Counted from the first letter of the stretch, positions 8,266 to 16,361 are shown. The stretch: 64,000 nt of DNA from Pseudomonas sp. AN-1 (GCF_034057115.1 NZ_CP139195.1:3038001-3102000), one strand, 5' to 3'. Program-made: numbers and translations. The notes: a model not told the origin generated them from the letters alone.

Positions 8266-9360
8266 ATGCAGGGCAAGCGGGCGGAACTGAAACGACTGTT
8301 GCTGGCGCAGTGGCGCCAGCTGGTGACCATCAACCCCAGCGACCGGCCCTGGCAGAAGCCGTTCGCCGCGGCGCTGGCCAGCGGCCTGCCGCTGCTGATC
8401 GGCACGCTGCTCGGGCGCATGGACTACGGCCTGGTGGCCGCGCTGGGCGGCATGGTGTTCCTCTACACGCCGCGCACGCCGCTGTACCACCGCATGCTGA
8501 CGGTGATGGCCGCGGCCTTCGCGCTGATCGCCTGCTATGCGCTGGGGCTGCTGAGCCACTTCGTGCCGCTGCTGAAGATGCCGGCGCTGGTGTTCGTCAC
8601 CATCCTGGTGAGCATGGCCTGCCGCTTCTACGGTCTGGGCGTGCCCGGCAGCCTGTTCTTCGTGATGGCCGCGTCGCTCGGCGCCTACACGCCGCTGGAA
8701 TGGCAGCAGGTGCCGCTGATGGTCGGCCTGGTGGCCCTGGGGGCGCTGCTGGCCTGCCTGATCGCCTTCTTCTACAGCGCCTACATCCTGCGCTCGCGCG
8801 AGCCCGATCCGGCACCGCCGCTGCCGGTGCCGACCTTCGACTTCGTGGTGTTCGACTCGGTGGTGATCGGCCTGTTCGTCGGCCTGTCGCTGGCCATCGC
8901 CCAGCTCCTGCAGCTGGAGAAGGCCTACTGGGTGCCGGTCAGTTGCCTGGCGGTGATCCAGGGCGCCTCGCTGCAGGCGGTATGGAACAAGCAGCTGCAC
9001 CGCCTGCTCGGCACCGCCATCGGCCTGCTGGTCGCCTGGGGGCTGCTCCTGCTGCCGCTCGAGCCCTGGAGCATCACCCTGACGATGATGCTGCTGGCCT
9101 TCGTGGTGGAGACGGCGGTGGTGCGCCACTACGGCTTCGCGGTGATCTTCATCACACCGATGACCATCCTCCTCGCCGAGGCCGCCACCCTCGGCCAGGG
9201 GCCGGTCGCCGCACTGATCGAGGCGCGCTTCTACGACACCCTGCTCGGCTGCCTGGTCGGCCTGGCCGGCGGCGCCTGCATCCACAGCGCGCGCTTCCGT
9301 GCGGTGCTCGGCCGGCAGCTGCGCCGCCTGGTGCCGGCGCGTTTCGGGCGCGACGTCTAG
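8266..9360 (+). CDS. FUSC-family integral membrane protein
   Basis: This 364-residue inner-membrane protein has about ten hydrophobic segments in two groups, split by a short hydrophilic loop around residues 175-195 (RSREPDPAPPLPVPT). The second half has the FUSC-like pattern LEKAYWVPVSCLAVIQGASL, then WNKQLHRLLGTAIGLLVAW and FVVETAVVRHYGFAVIFITP. Relatives include YccS-like and aromatic-acid exporter proteins, so a transport role is plausible. It starts behind GGAAAGGAG. Its stop (9358-9360) overlaps that of the convergent gene. Confidence 0.8.
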   Translation: MQGKRAELKRLLLAQWRQLVTINPSDRPWQKPFAAALASGLPLLIGTLLGRMDYGLVAALGGMVFLYTPRTPLYHRMLTVMAAAFALIACYALGLLSHFVPLLKMPALVFVTILVSMACRFYGLGVPGSLFFVMAASLGAYTPLEWQQVPLMVGLVALGALLACLIAFFYSAYILRSREPDPAPPLPVPTFDFVVFDSVVIGLFVGLSLAIAQLLQLEKAYWVPVSCLAVIQGASLQAVWNKQLHRLLGTAIGLLVAWGLLLLPLEPWSITLTMMLLAFVVETAVVRHYGFAVIFITPMTILLAEAATLGQGPVAALIEARFYDTLLGCLVGLAGGACIHSARFRAVLGRQLRRLVPARFGRDV

Positions 9361-9758
9361 AAGAAGATGGCCAGCAGCTGGCCCAGCGACCACAGCACGT
9401 GCAGGCCGACGAGGATGCGGGTCAGCAGGGTCCAGGCCGGCCAGCCGGTGTTCTCCGCGCAGCGCCACAGCGCCAGCAGGGAGAACAGCAGGAAGCCGGC
9501 GATGGGCGGCACGCCCAGCAGCAGGATGGTCGTCGCCGGACGCACGCCGAAGACGCGCTCGAGAAACAGGATGAGCTCGGCCAGCACGGACTGCAGGCCG
9601 AGCAGCAGCAGGCCGAGCAGCAGCGCCGAACCGAGCCAGTAGAGCAGCCAGGCCTTCCACAGCGGCTGGCTGCCGTCCAGGTAGCCGGCCAGGCCGGCGG
9701 ACGGCGGCTTCGCCACGCAGGCGGCGGTGGGCGGACGATCGGGGGCTCGCGTGCTCAT
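9357..9758 (-). CDS. Small integral membrane protein, paralogue of the gene at 4782-5189
   Basis: This 133-residue protein has a Pro/Ala-rich N-terminus, the block GYLDGSQPLWKAWLL and about three membrane segments (YWLGSALLLGLLLLGL; TILLLGVPPIAGFLLFSLLA; ILVGLHVLWSLGQLLAIFF). It shares length, topology and the GYLDG and WRCAENT motifs with the 4782-5189 product. The GC content here is higher than in the other copy. Function is unknown. Its stop codon overlaps that of the FUSC-like gene by two bases. Confidence 0.75.
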   Translation of the reverse strand: MSTRAPDRPPTAACVAKPPSAGLAGYLDGSQPLWKAWLLYWLGSALLLGLLLLGLQSVLAELILFLERVFGVRPATTILLLGVPPIAGFLLFSLLALWRCAENTGWPAWTLLTRILVGLHVLWSLGQLLAIFF

Positions 9759-10125
9759 GGCGCATCCTTGCAGGCTGGTGGAGGGAGGCGGCCGGACTGT
9801 CCCGCATCCGCCGGGTCTGCCGGCAGCGGCGCTACCGCTGGTCGGCTTTCCCCGAAGCTACCCGATCCGCCCGGGGACCGCCAGAGGCGCGTCGCCCCGG
9901 CGGCAGGGCTCCGGGGTGACGAGAGTCGCCGCCGGGATGCCGGCGCCGCGAACCTCAGTGGGCGGCATGGCCTCCGCCGGCGGGCGGCCGCCTCATCTGC
10001 TCGGCGGGAAGCCGAAGATCAGCGCCCGGTCGAAGCCTCCGGCCAGGGTGGTGATCAGGGTGCTCCAACCGCGCGCCGGCGAGCCTTCGCCCGCGCGGGA
10101 TGCCCCGGCGGCCGGCCGCAGCGGT

Positions 10126-10172
10126 GTTACCTCGCCATCATGGCGTAACGTCCCGCTGGGGAGCACGGTAAC
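10126..10172. promoter_or_regulatory. Candidate upstream activator half-sites (CbrB-like) for the sRNA
   Basis: GTTAC at 10126-10130 and GTAAC at 10145-10149 and 10168-10172 lie about 148, 129 and 106 bp before the predicted sRNA start. CbrB, the sigma-54 activator of CrcZ-type sRNAs, binds upstream of these promoters. The similarity to GTTAC-type CbrB subsites is from memory and the assignment is tentative. Confidence 0.35.
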
Positions 10173-10199
10173 GGTAGCCCGCTTCTTTGCGGGCTACCG
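10172..10199. terminator. Perfect 11-bp hairpin resembling a terminator
   Basis: CGGTAGCCCGC and GCGGGCTACCG pair perfectly around a TTCTTT loop. It is followed by a loosely T-rich stretch. No rightward gene precedes it closely, so it may be a relic or may insulate the sRNA promoter. Confidence 0.4.
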
Positions 10200-10248
10200 G
10201 CGTCGTCTTTAAATCGTAAGTCTTTGATTTTAAAGGATTTTAAAAAAC

Positions 10249-10264
10249 TGGCACGCCACCTGCA
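10249..10264 (+). promoter_or_regulatory. Sigma-54 (RpoN) promoter of the CrcZ/CrcY-like sRNA
   Basis: TGGCACGCCACCTGCA has the invariant GG (10250-10251) and GC (10262-10263) exactly ten bases apart and closely follows TGGCAC-N5-TTGCA. The sRNA start is predicted near G10274, about 11 bases after the GC. CrcZ-type sRNAs are known to be transcribed from RpoN promoters activated by CbrB. Confidence 0.85.
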
Positions 10265-10273
10265 TTGTTATTG

Positions 10274-10648
10274 GCACAACAAGAACAAGAACGCAGAACC
10301 AACAGAATAAAAACAAGACGTAACGGCTCCAACACAACAAGAACAACAGGGTGGAGGCGCAACAAACTGATTCTTTTGGAGAGGAGTTGCCCGACAGGGT
10401 TCTCCCCCGACCGGCCCGAGAACGATAAAACTGCCCCGAGGCAGCGGCCAGCACCGGTCAGACCCGCAAGGGTGGCGGCAACATCAGCGTCCAAAGGAAT
10501 CCGCTTGTTCTTGAGTCCCGTCTTGGGACTCCAGCCGGACCATGGCGTCCGGACGGGTGACCGACAAGAACAACAAGCCCGCAAGCACAAGAAGAACAAA
10601 GCACGACCGACTTGAAGGGGGAGCCTATGGCTCCCCCTTGTGCTTTGT
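10274..10648 (+). ncRNA. CrcZ/CrcY-like sRNA that sequesters Hfq/Crc
   Basis: The predicted transcript of about 375 nt starts GCACAACAAGAAC, as CrcZ-type RNAs do. It contains five clusters of the Crc/Hfq recognition motif AANAANAA: 10278-10291, 10306-10316, 10336-10346, 10566-10576 and 10589-10600. Between them are stable hairpins such as GAGTCCC/GGGACTC and CCGGAC/GTCCGG. It ends in a GGGGGAGCC/GGCTCCCCC hairpin. These RNAs bind Hfq (with Crc) and relieve catabolite repression on poor carbon sources. The gene is not next to cbrB, so it may be the CrcY-type or a lineage-specific copy; which one cannot be told from the sequence. Confidence 0.85.
10617..10648 (+). terminator. Terminator of the CrcZ/CrcY-like sRNA
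   Basis: GGGGGAGCC and GGCTCCCCC form a perfect 9-bp stem with a TAT loop, followed by TTGTGCTTTGT, a T-rich but interrupted tail. Confidence 0.7.
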
Positions 10649-10798
10649 GGCGCCCACGCTGTGGCGCCCACGACCGGCATCCGCCGATCCGCTGCGACCC
10701 TCGCGTCGTCAGCTTCCCCCGCAGGAGGCGCCCGCCGTCGCCGCCCACCCCGCCTCGGCACGACGCCGGACGTCAGCCTGTTCCGGCCGGGAAGCGGC

Positions 10799-12226
10799 CT
10801 ATGGCGCGACCTGGCAGGTCGGCCCGAGGCGAATCAGCAGCGCGGACTTCTTGCGCTTGAGGTAGGGCGCGAAGCGCGCCTGGGTGCAGTTGGCCAGCCC
10901 GGCCAGCGGCTCCGGCAGCGGCTCGCGGGCGAACAGCAGCCCCTCCTCGCCGACCCGGGCCTCAACCTCGTCCACCGTCAGCGCCGCGACCGGCCGGCCG
11001 GCGTAGTACACCAGGCGCATGTCCGGGATGCCGAGGCTGTAGAGCGGCTGGCCGGGATAGCCGGCCAGCGCCCTGTCGATCTCCGGCAGCGCCTGCAGGC
11101 GGTGGGCGAACACCCGCGCCTCGAACAGGCCGAAGAAGACGACGAAGGCCAGCAGCAGCGCCGGCGGCAGCCAGGTCATCAGCTTGCGACGCCAGCCCTG
11201 CAGGGTGTCGAGCACGCGGGTCCAGTGCCAGGCCAGCAGCAGCGCCACGGCCGGATAGGCCGGCAGCAGGTATTTGGCGTGCTTGTCGGTAAACAGCGAG
11301 AACACCAGCAGCGGCAGCAGCACGCAGCAGGCCAGCAGCAGCAGCTCGGCGCGCGCGCGGATCTGCTGCCACAGCTGGCGCGGGCGCACCAGCAGCACCA
11401 GCCAGAACGGGGCGAAATCGCCGGCCAGGTAGAGCAGGTAGGCATACCAGGCCTCGCCGCCCTGCGAGCCGCCGACCTTGTTGACGATGTCCCGCTGGAG
11501 GACCGTGGACCAGATGTCCCAGCCCAGCTGCAGGCTGACGGCCAGATACCAGGAGCCGCCGATCAGCAGGGCGGTCAGCCAGCCGGGGATACTGCCCAGA
11601 TAGGCCCGCGCCCGCGGCTGGCGGAGGAAGGCGAACGCCAGCAGCGGCGCGGCGACGAACAACAGGCAGACCGGCCCCTTGGTCAGCAGGCACAGGCCGG
11701 TCAGGGCGAAGCTGAGCAGCACCCAGCGCCGGCCGCCCTGGCCGAACAGGTAGGGCCAGGCTGCCAGCAACGACAGCAGGCTCAGCCCGGTCAGGGTCAT
11801 CTCGATCTCGGCACGGCGGGCGAACAGGCTGAAGCCGGTATTGGCCGCGAGGATCATCGCCGCGTACAGGCCGACCTGCCGCCCCCCCAGGTGCCGGCCC
11901 AGCCCGTAGACCACCGCACAGGAAGCCAGCGCGAACAGCGCCGAGGGCAGGCGCAGCGTCCACTCCGTCGCCGCGCCGAGCAGCTGTGTCGGCAGCAGGG
12001 TGAGCCAGTTGAACAGCGGCGGCTTGGTCAGATACAGCTCGCCGTTCATGTATGGCAGCAGCCACTGGCCGCTCTCGAACATTTCGCGGGCGGATACCGC
12101 GCGGCGCGCCTCGTTGACGCTGAGGAAGGGGATGTCGCCGATCCCCCAGAAACACAGCAGCACTACCAGCCCCAAGACAGCGATGGCAAACGGCGTCCCT
12201 GCGGACGTGTCGGTTCTGGCGTTCAT
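10799..12226 (-). CDS. ArnT-like glycosyltransferase (PMT / GT83 family), integral membrane
   Basis: This 475-residue multi-pass membrane protein has the ArnT/PMT opening: a first membrane helix, then GDIPFLSVNEARRAVSAREM with the acidic residue of the first periplasmic loop, and LYLTKPPLFNWL. About twelve hydrophobic segments and a short C-terminal domain follow. ArnT-type enzymes move sugars from undecaprenyl phosphate to lipid A or other envelope targets; the substrate here is unknown and no arn operon lies alongside. The start at 12226 (MNARTDTSAG) was chosen because upstream in-frame sequence is non-homologous and Arg-rich. A tandem CTTAAT box lies in the upstream region but reads toward the divergent gene. 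Confidence 0.85.
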   Translation of the reverse strand: MNARTDTSAGTPFAIAVLGLVVLLCFWGIGDIPFLSVNEARRAVSAREMFESGQWLLPYMNGELYLTKPPLFNWLTLLPTQLLGAATEWTLRLPSALFALASCAVVYGLGRHLGGRQVGLYAAMILAANTGFSLFARRAEIEMTLTGLSLLSLLAAWPYLFGQGGRRWVLLSFALTGLCLLTKGPVCLLFVAAPLLAFAFLRQPRARAYLGSIPGWLTALLIGGSWYLAVSLQLGWDIWSTVLQRDIVNKVGGSQGGEAWYAYLLYLAGDFAPFWLVLLVRPRQLWQQIRARAELLLLACCVLLPLLVFSLFTDKHAKYLLPAYPAVALLLAWHWTRVLDTLQGWRRKLMTWLPPALLLAFVVFFGLFEARVFAHRLQALPEIDRALAGYPGQPLYSLGIPDMRLVYYAGRPVAALTVDEVEARVGEEGLLFAREPLPEPLAGLANCTQARFAPYLKRKKSALLIRLGPTCQVAP

Positions 12227-12719
12227 CGGTTCATGCTCTCGGGACAGGGGCGCAGCGGTCGTCGGCGCCCGACGGAAACAGGGCCATCGTGGAAGCCGGA
12301 GGGCCAGGCAGAGGGGGCCCGGTCTGGCGCGGCGATCGAAGACTACACGAACAGCAGGGCCGCAAACAAAACGCAAACCACGCTCACGCCACTGCCAGCT
12401 GCCCACCGCAATGGGCGCGGCGCATGCCGGTGGCGCCGCCACGGGCAAGCACCTGACGCTCCCCGGCGGCGGCCAGGGTGGCGACACCTCCGGACGCGTC
12501 CGGGCCAGCACCGGCCCCGAAATCAACGACGCCTAATGCTGGCTTAATACTGCGGAAACTAACATTCGCGACGCTCCCGCCAACCGATGCTGAGCGGTAG
12601 ATGACCGCTCGTACTCACCGTCGTCCGGCATGTCCGGCGCCGCCGACCTGGGGCGCACGCACGGCCGCAACATATCCCGGGCAGGCTCCACGGCCGGCCC
12701 TACAACAAGAGAGTTCGCG
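12227..12719. other. 493-bp region between divergent genes
   Basis: It contains no convincing gene. The left part should hold the glycosyltransferase promoter. A PmrA-like tandem box and possible -10 lie at 12532-12565, oriented toward the gene at 12720. The remainder shows no clear structure. Confidence 0.5.
12532..12565 (+). promoter_or_regulatory. PmrA-like tandem box with possible -10 element
   Basis: CCTAAT-GCTGG-CTTAAT (12532-12548) is a direct repeat with 11-bp periodicity, matching the PmrA box CTTAAT-N5-CTTAAT in all but one base. TAACAT (12560-12565) follows at a distance expected for a -10. PmrA is known to control lipid A modification genes; this site lies between an ArnT-like gene and the gene at 12720. 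Inferred by pattern only. Confidence 0.45.
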
Positions 12720-13658
12720 ATGATCACCATTGGCAACCGCCTGCTCGGGCAGCTGTCCGGCCGGCGCCGCAAGGCCTGGCTGCCGCTGTTGCTGGCCGTG
12801 CTGCTGGCATACCCCGTCCTGGGGCTGCACCTGCACGAGCACCTGTACTTCTGGCTGAAATTCGCCGGCTCGCCAGCGCCGGTGGCGGAGGCCGGCCTGC
12901 CGCAATACCGGGTACGGGTCGAGGCGCAGCCGGTGGCCGGGGTCGACGGCAATCTTTCCGGGCTGAGCTACGACGACGACCGTCAGCAGCTGTGGGCGGT
13001 GATCAACAACCCGCCGGAGCTGCTCGCCATGAGCACCGCCGGCGAGGTGCTGGAGCGCTATCCGCTGCACGGCTTCCAGGACGTCGAGGCCGTGGCCTAC
13101 CTCGGCGACGACCAGTTGCTGCTGGCCGACGAGCGCCGCCAGGAACTCGTCATCGTGCCGCGGCCAGGCGGGTCCGCTCCGCTGCAGCGCGCCGACTACC
13201 GGGCGCTGACCCTCGACCTCGGCAACCCGGAGCGGCACAACAGCGGCCTCGAGGGGCTGGGCTACGATCGCGCCGGCGATCGCCTGTTCGTGGTCAAGGA
13301 GCATTCGCCACGCAAGCTGTACGAGATCCGCGGCCTCAAGGCCAGCCTGCGCGGCGACTTCAGCCTGGCGGTGATCGACCGCGATGCCTGGATCCGCCAC
13401 AAGAACTTCGTCAGCGACCTGTCCTCGGTGGAGTTCGACGCGCGCAGCGGCCATCTGCTGCTGCTCAGCGACGCCAGCCAGCTGATGATGGAGCTGGGCA
13501 TGGACGGCCAGCTGTTCGGCTACCGCTCGCTGTGGCGCGCCTCCGCCGGCCTGGAGCAGAGCGTGCCGCAGGCCGAGGGGGTCGCCCTCGACGCACGCGG
13601 CAATCTCTATCTGGTCAGCGAGCCCAACCTGTTCTACGTGTTCAGCCGCGAGGGCTGA
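12720..13658 (+). CDS. SdiA-regulated domain protein with N-terminal membrane anchor
   Basis: This 312-residue protein has an N-terminal membrane segment (KAWLPLLLAVLLAYPVLGLHL) and then an extracytoplasmic beta-propeller-like domain of the SdiA-regulated (YjiK) family. Family marks are NLSGLSYDDDRQQLWAVINN, GFQDVEAVAYLGDDQLLLADER, HNSGLEGLGYD and QAEGVALDARGNLYLVSEPN. The exact function of this family is unknown. ATG 12720 lies 8 bp after AGAGAG and places the membrane segment correctly. Confidence 0.88.
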   Translation: MITIGNRLLGQLSGRRRKAWLPLLLAVLLAYPVLGLHLHEHLYFWLKFAGSPAPVAEAGLPQYRVRVEAQPVAGVDGNLSGLSYDDDRQQLWAVINNPPELLAMSTAGEVLERYPLHGFQDVEAVAYLGDDQLLLADERRQELVIVPRPGGSAPLQRADYRALTLDLGNPERHNSGLEGLGYDRAGDRLFVVKEHSPRKLYEIRGLKASLRGDFSLAVIDRDAWIRHKNFVSDLSSVEFDARSGHLLLLSDASQLMMELGMDGQLFGYRSLWRASAGLEQSVPQAEGVALDARGNLYLVSEPNLFYVFSREG

Positions 13659-13663
13659 AGGGC

Positions 13664-14068
13664 TCAGGCGCCCTCCAGCCAGACCTGCTCGACCCACTCC
13701 CACACCGAGTCCCAGGTGTTCTCCTCGTCGAGCTCGCCGTCCCACAGCAGCACCTGGCCCTCGGGATCGACCGCATAGTAGCGGCCGCGGTCCTCGCACA
13801 GCGGCACCAGGTAGCGCGGCAGGCCCTCGTCCCAGGCGCGCGCGGCGACCTCGGGCAGGTAGGTGTGCGACTGCGGATCGCAGACGGTCACCGGCTCCAG
13901 CTGGCCGTAGACCACGTCGCTGGCCTTGAGCAGGTACTCGCGCAGCTCGAAGGGCAGGTGGATGAGGATCTGCTCCTGGATCTCCACCAGCAGGTCCTCG
14001 TCCGGCAGCTCCAGGGGCACCGGTACCGGCTCGTTCAGTTCGCGCAGACGGTCGATGGTTTCTTCCAC
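13664..14068 (-). CDS. SMI1/KNR4 family protein
   Basis: This 134-residue cytoplasmic protein with a GTG start is rich in acidic residues. The pattern LPFELREYLLKASDVVYGQLEPVTV, followed by GLPRYLVPLCEDRGRYYAVDPEG and a WDGE segment, matches the SMI1/KNR4 (SUKH) superfamily. Members include immunity proteins of polymorphic toxins and general protein-binding modules. No toxin gene is adjacent, so an immunity role is not supported. Confidence 0.75.
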   Translation of the reverse strand: MEETIDRLRELNEPVPVPLELPDEDLLVEIQEQILIHLPFELREYLLKASDVVYGQLEPVTVCDPQSHTYLPEVAARAWDEGLPRYLVPLCEDRGRYYAVDPEGQVLLWDGELDEENTWDSVWEWVEQVWLEGA

Positions 14069-14121
14069 GATGGCGGTTCTCTCGAAGGGGGAATGGGGGA
14101 GCTTTATAGCGCACCCCCCGA

Positions 14122-14150
14122 AAACGACAAGACCCGGGCAAGCCCGGGTC
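14122..14150 (-). terminator. Terminator of the Tim44-like gene
   Basis: GACCCGGGC and GCCCGGGTC (14131-14150) form a perfect 9-bp stem with a two-base centre. Read leftward it is followed by TTGTCGTTTT. Confidence 0.8.
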
Positions 14151-14171
14151 CTGTGGTCACTGCGCTGCGGA

Positions 14172-15044
14172 TCAGCCGTTCTGGCGGATGCCGGCGATCA
14201 GCCACGGCTGGTTGTCGCCGTCGGCGCGCTCCATGCGCCAGCTTTCGCTGAACGCCTCGCCCTGGTCGAAGCGCGAGCTCTTCGACACGCCGGCGAAGGT
14301 CAGGGTGGCGATGGTCTTGCCGCCCTGCTGCTCGACGCCGTCCAGCTGCACCTGCAGGTTGTCGACGTAGGTGGACTGGAAACCGTCGCCCAGGCTGGCG
14401 CGCTCCTGCTTGAGGAACTCGAGCATCTGCGGGGTGACGAACTCGGCGATCTTGTCCATCTCCGCCGCGTCCCAGTGCTGCTGCAGGCTCATGAAGTGCT
14501 CGCGGGCGATGCCGACGAAGCGCTGCTCGTCGAACCAGGCCGGGGCGTTGAAGGTGCGCACCGGCTGGGCGGAGCCGCCGAACACCGGGTTGGCCGCCGG
14601 GCTGTAGGCCGGCTGCTGCGGGGCCTGGTAGGCCTGGGCGTGGCCCATGCCGGCGTAGGCCGGGGTGGCCTGCTGGGCCTTGCGGCGGGCGAAGAAGCGG
14701 AAGGCCAGGAAGGCGATCAGCGCCAGGATCAGGAAGTCGAGGAACTGGAAGCCCTCGAAGCCGTCACCCATGAACATCGAGGCGAGCAGGCCGCCGGCGG
14801 CGATGCCGGCCAGCGGGCCGAGCCAGCGCGAGGCGCCGCTGGGCTTGGCGGCGGCACCGGCCATGGCGCCGGCTGCCGGCGCGGTGGGCGCCGGCGCCGC
14901 CTGCTGGGTCTGGCGCTGCTGGGTCTGGTGCATCGGCGCGGAGCCGGCGGACTTGCCGCCGCCGAAGCGCTTGGCGGCGAAGGCGTCGACGCTGAGCGTC
15001 AGGCTGAGGCACAGGGCCATCGCCAGGCTGAGGATTCGTTGCAT
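14172..15044 (-). CDS. Tim44-like domain membrane protein
   Basis: This 290-residue protein has a signal peptide (MQRILSLAMALCLSLTLSVDAFA), a Gly/Gln/Pro/Ala-rich linker, a membrane segment near residues 100-120 (FLDFLILALIAFLAFRFFARRK) and a C-terminal Tim44-like domain (about 160-290). That domain contains REHFMSLQQHWDAAEMDKIAEFVTPQM and ends with WLIAGIRQNG. Bacterial Tim44-like proteins are poorly characterised; the mitochondrial fold binds membranes and the import motor. ATG 15044 fits the signal peptide; an upstream start would add 13 hydrophilic residues. Confidence 0.85.
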   Translation of the reverse strand: MQRILSLAMALCLSLTLSVDAFAAKRFGGGKSAGSAPMHQTQQRQTQQAAPAPTAPAAGAMAGAAAKPSGASRWLGPLAGIAAGGLLASMFMGDGFEGFQFLDFLILALIAFLAFRFFARRKAQQATPAYAGMGHAQAYQAPQQPAYSPAANPVFGGSAQPVRTFNAPAWFDEQRFVGIAREHFMSLQQHWDAAEMDKIAEFVTPQMLEFLKQERASLGDGFQSTYVDNLQVQLDGVEQQGGKTIATLTFAGVSKSSRFDQGEAFSESWRMERADGDNQPWLIAGIRQNG

Positions 15045-15152
15045 GTTGAGAGTGCTCTCGGTGTGGTGATTCACGCGCGTCATCTTTGCCCAGCGCCGGG
15101 CAGGCGGCCAGTTGCAGATTGTTTCGGACTGTTGCGCGGGAAGGGGGCGGGA

Positions 15153-15180
15153 GCCCGGCGGCGCCGCAGCGCCGCCGGGC
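15153..15180 (-). terminator. Strong GC hairpin after the TRAP binding-protein gene
   Basis: GCCCGGCGGCGC and GCGCCGCCGGGC form a perfect 12-bp stem with a CGCA loop, 9 bp after the stop of the leftward gene. It has no T-tract, so termination may depend on Rho or the hairpin may protect the 3' end. Confidence 0.5.
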
Positions 15181-15189
15181 AGGCTGGAC

Positions 15190-16293
15190 TCAGCGCCAGT
15201 TGTACAGTTCCTTGTCGGTGACCTTGCTCATCTCCACCGCCTGCTCGCGGTAGGCCTTCATCGAGGCCCAGATGCGGCCGTTCAGCTCGTTCTGCGCGGC
15301 CAGCTGGTCGAGCACCTGCTCGGACTCGTGACGCATGGCGGCCAGCACCTCGTCGGGGAAGCGCTTGAGCTCGGTGCCCTGCTTCTTCAGCTCGCCGAGG
15401 GCCTTGGCGTTGTTGAAGGCGTACTCCTCGAGCATGACCTGCACGGAGCCGCGCGCGGCTTCCTCGACGATGGCCTTGAGGTCGGCCGGCAGGCTGTCCC
15501 AGGCCTTCTTGTTGATCAGCAGCTCGATGACCGCCTGCGGCTCCTGCCAGCCCGGGAAGTAGTAGTACTTGGCGGCCTTGTGGATGCCGAAGGCCAGGTC
15601 GTTGTACGGGCTGACCCAGTCGGTGGCGTCGATGGCGCCGGTCTGCATGGCGGTGAACACCTCGCCGCCGGGCAGGTTGACGGTGGTCGCGCCCAGGCGG
15701 TTGTAGACCTCGGCGCCGAGGCCCGGAGTGCGGATCTTCAGGCCCTTGAGGTCTTCCAGGCTGTTGATTTCCTTGTTGAACCAGCCGCCCATCTGCATGC
15801 CGGAGTTGCCCGCGGCCAGCGGCTTGACGCCGAACGGCGCGTAGGCCTCGTCCCACAGGGCCTGGCCGCCGCCGTGGCTCAGCCAGGAGTGCATCTCCAT
15901 GGTCGACAGGCCGAAGGGCACGGCGGTGAAGAACTGCGCGGCCGGGGTCTTGCCCTTCCAGTAGTAGGGGGTGGTGTGGGCCAGCTCGGCGGTGCCCTGG
16001 GACACGGCGTCGAAGGCCTCCAGCGGCGGCACCAGTTCGCCGCCGGCGTAGACCTTGACGGTCAGGCGGCCGCCGCTCATGGCGTTGACGCGCTGGGCGA
16101 AGCCCTCGGCGCCGGTGCCCAGGCCCGGGTAGTTCTTCGGCCAGGAGGTGACCATCTTCCAGGTGAAGGTCTGCGCCGGCGCGGCCGCCGGCTGCGCGGC
16201 GCCCTGTTGCGCGGCGGGTTCTTCCTTGCAGCCGGCCAGGCCCATGGCGGCCAGCAGCGCTGCGGCAGCGCCGAACAGTTGGCGACGATTCAT
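15190..16293 (-). CDS. TRAP transporter substrate-binding protein (DctP family), lipoprotein
   Basis: This 367-residue protein has an N-terminus MNRRQLFGAAAALLAAMGLAGC, combining an RR-containing signal with lipobox LAGC. The mature protein is a DctP-type binding protein: FTWKMVTSWPKNYPGLGTGA, then ELAHTTPYYWKGK, GLKIRTPGLGAEVYNRLGA, the substrate arginine region and DATDWVSPYNDLAFG. It resembles the TakP-like group that binds 2-oxo acids. No DctQ/DctM membrane genes are nearby, so its transporter must be encoded elsewhere. It starts behind AAGGGAGA. Confidence 0.9.
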   Translation of the reverse strand: MNRRQLFGAAAALLAAMGLAGCKEEPAAQQGAAQPAAAPAQTFTWKMVTSWPKNYPGLGTGAEGFAQRVNAMSGGRLTVKVYAGGELVPPLEAFDAVSQGTAELAHTTPYYWKGKTPAAQFFTAVPFGLSTMEMHSWLSHGGGQALWDEAYAPFGVKPLAAGNSGMQMGGWFNKEINSLEDLKGLKIRTPGLGAEVYNRLGATTVNLPGGEVFTAMQTGAIDATDWVSPYNDLAFGIHKAAKYYYFPGWQEPQAVIELLINKKAWDSLPADLKAIVEEAARGSVQVMLEEYAFNNAKALGELKKQGTELKRFPDEVLAAMRHESEQVLDQLAAQNELNGRIWASMKAYREQAVEMSKVTDKELYNWR

Positions 16294-16361
16294 CGGGTGT
16301 TCTCCCTTGCTCGATGGGGCCGACGGGCGGCCTTGTTGGTGTTGTTGTATGGAATGCCGCG

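Larger units (their letters stand above)
9759..10248. other. 490-bp non-coding stretch upstream of the sRNA
   Basis: Open frames here have no recognisable domain and no good ribosome-binding site. The right third holds GTTAC/GTAAC half-sites (10126-10172), a perfect hairpin (10172-10199) and an AT-rich tract (10208-10248) leading into the sigma-54 promoter. Confidence 0.55.

Noticed and set aside
9727-10212. Open reading frame of 161 codons upstream of the sRNA
   Set aside because: It overlaps the start of a better-supported membrane-protein gene, has no recognisable domain and covers the activator half-sites and hairpin.
10458-10761. Open frames on the minus strand through the sRNA
   Set aside because: The sigma-54 promoter, CA motifs and terminator explain this stretch as RNA; the frames have no domain or start signal.
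12703-12719. ACAACAAGAGAG before the gene at 12720 as a Crc/Hfq motif
   Set aside because: It does not complete AANAANAA and its AGAGAG is better read as the ribosome-binding site.
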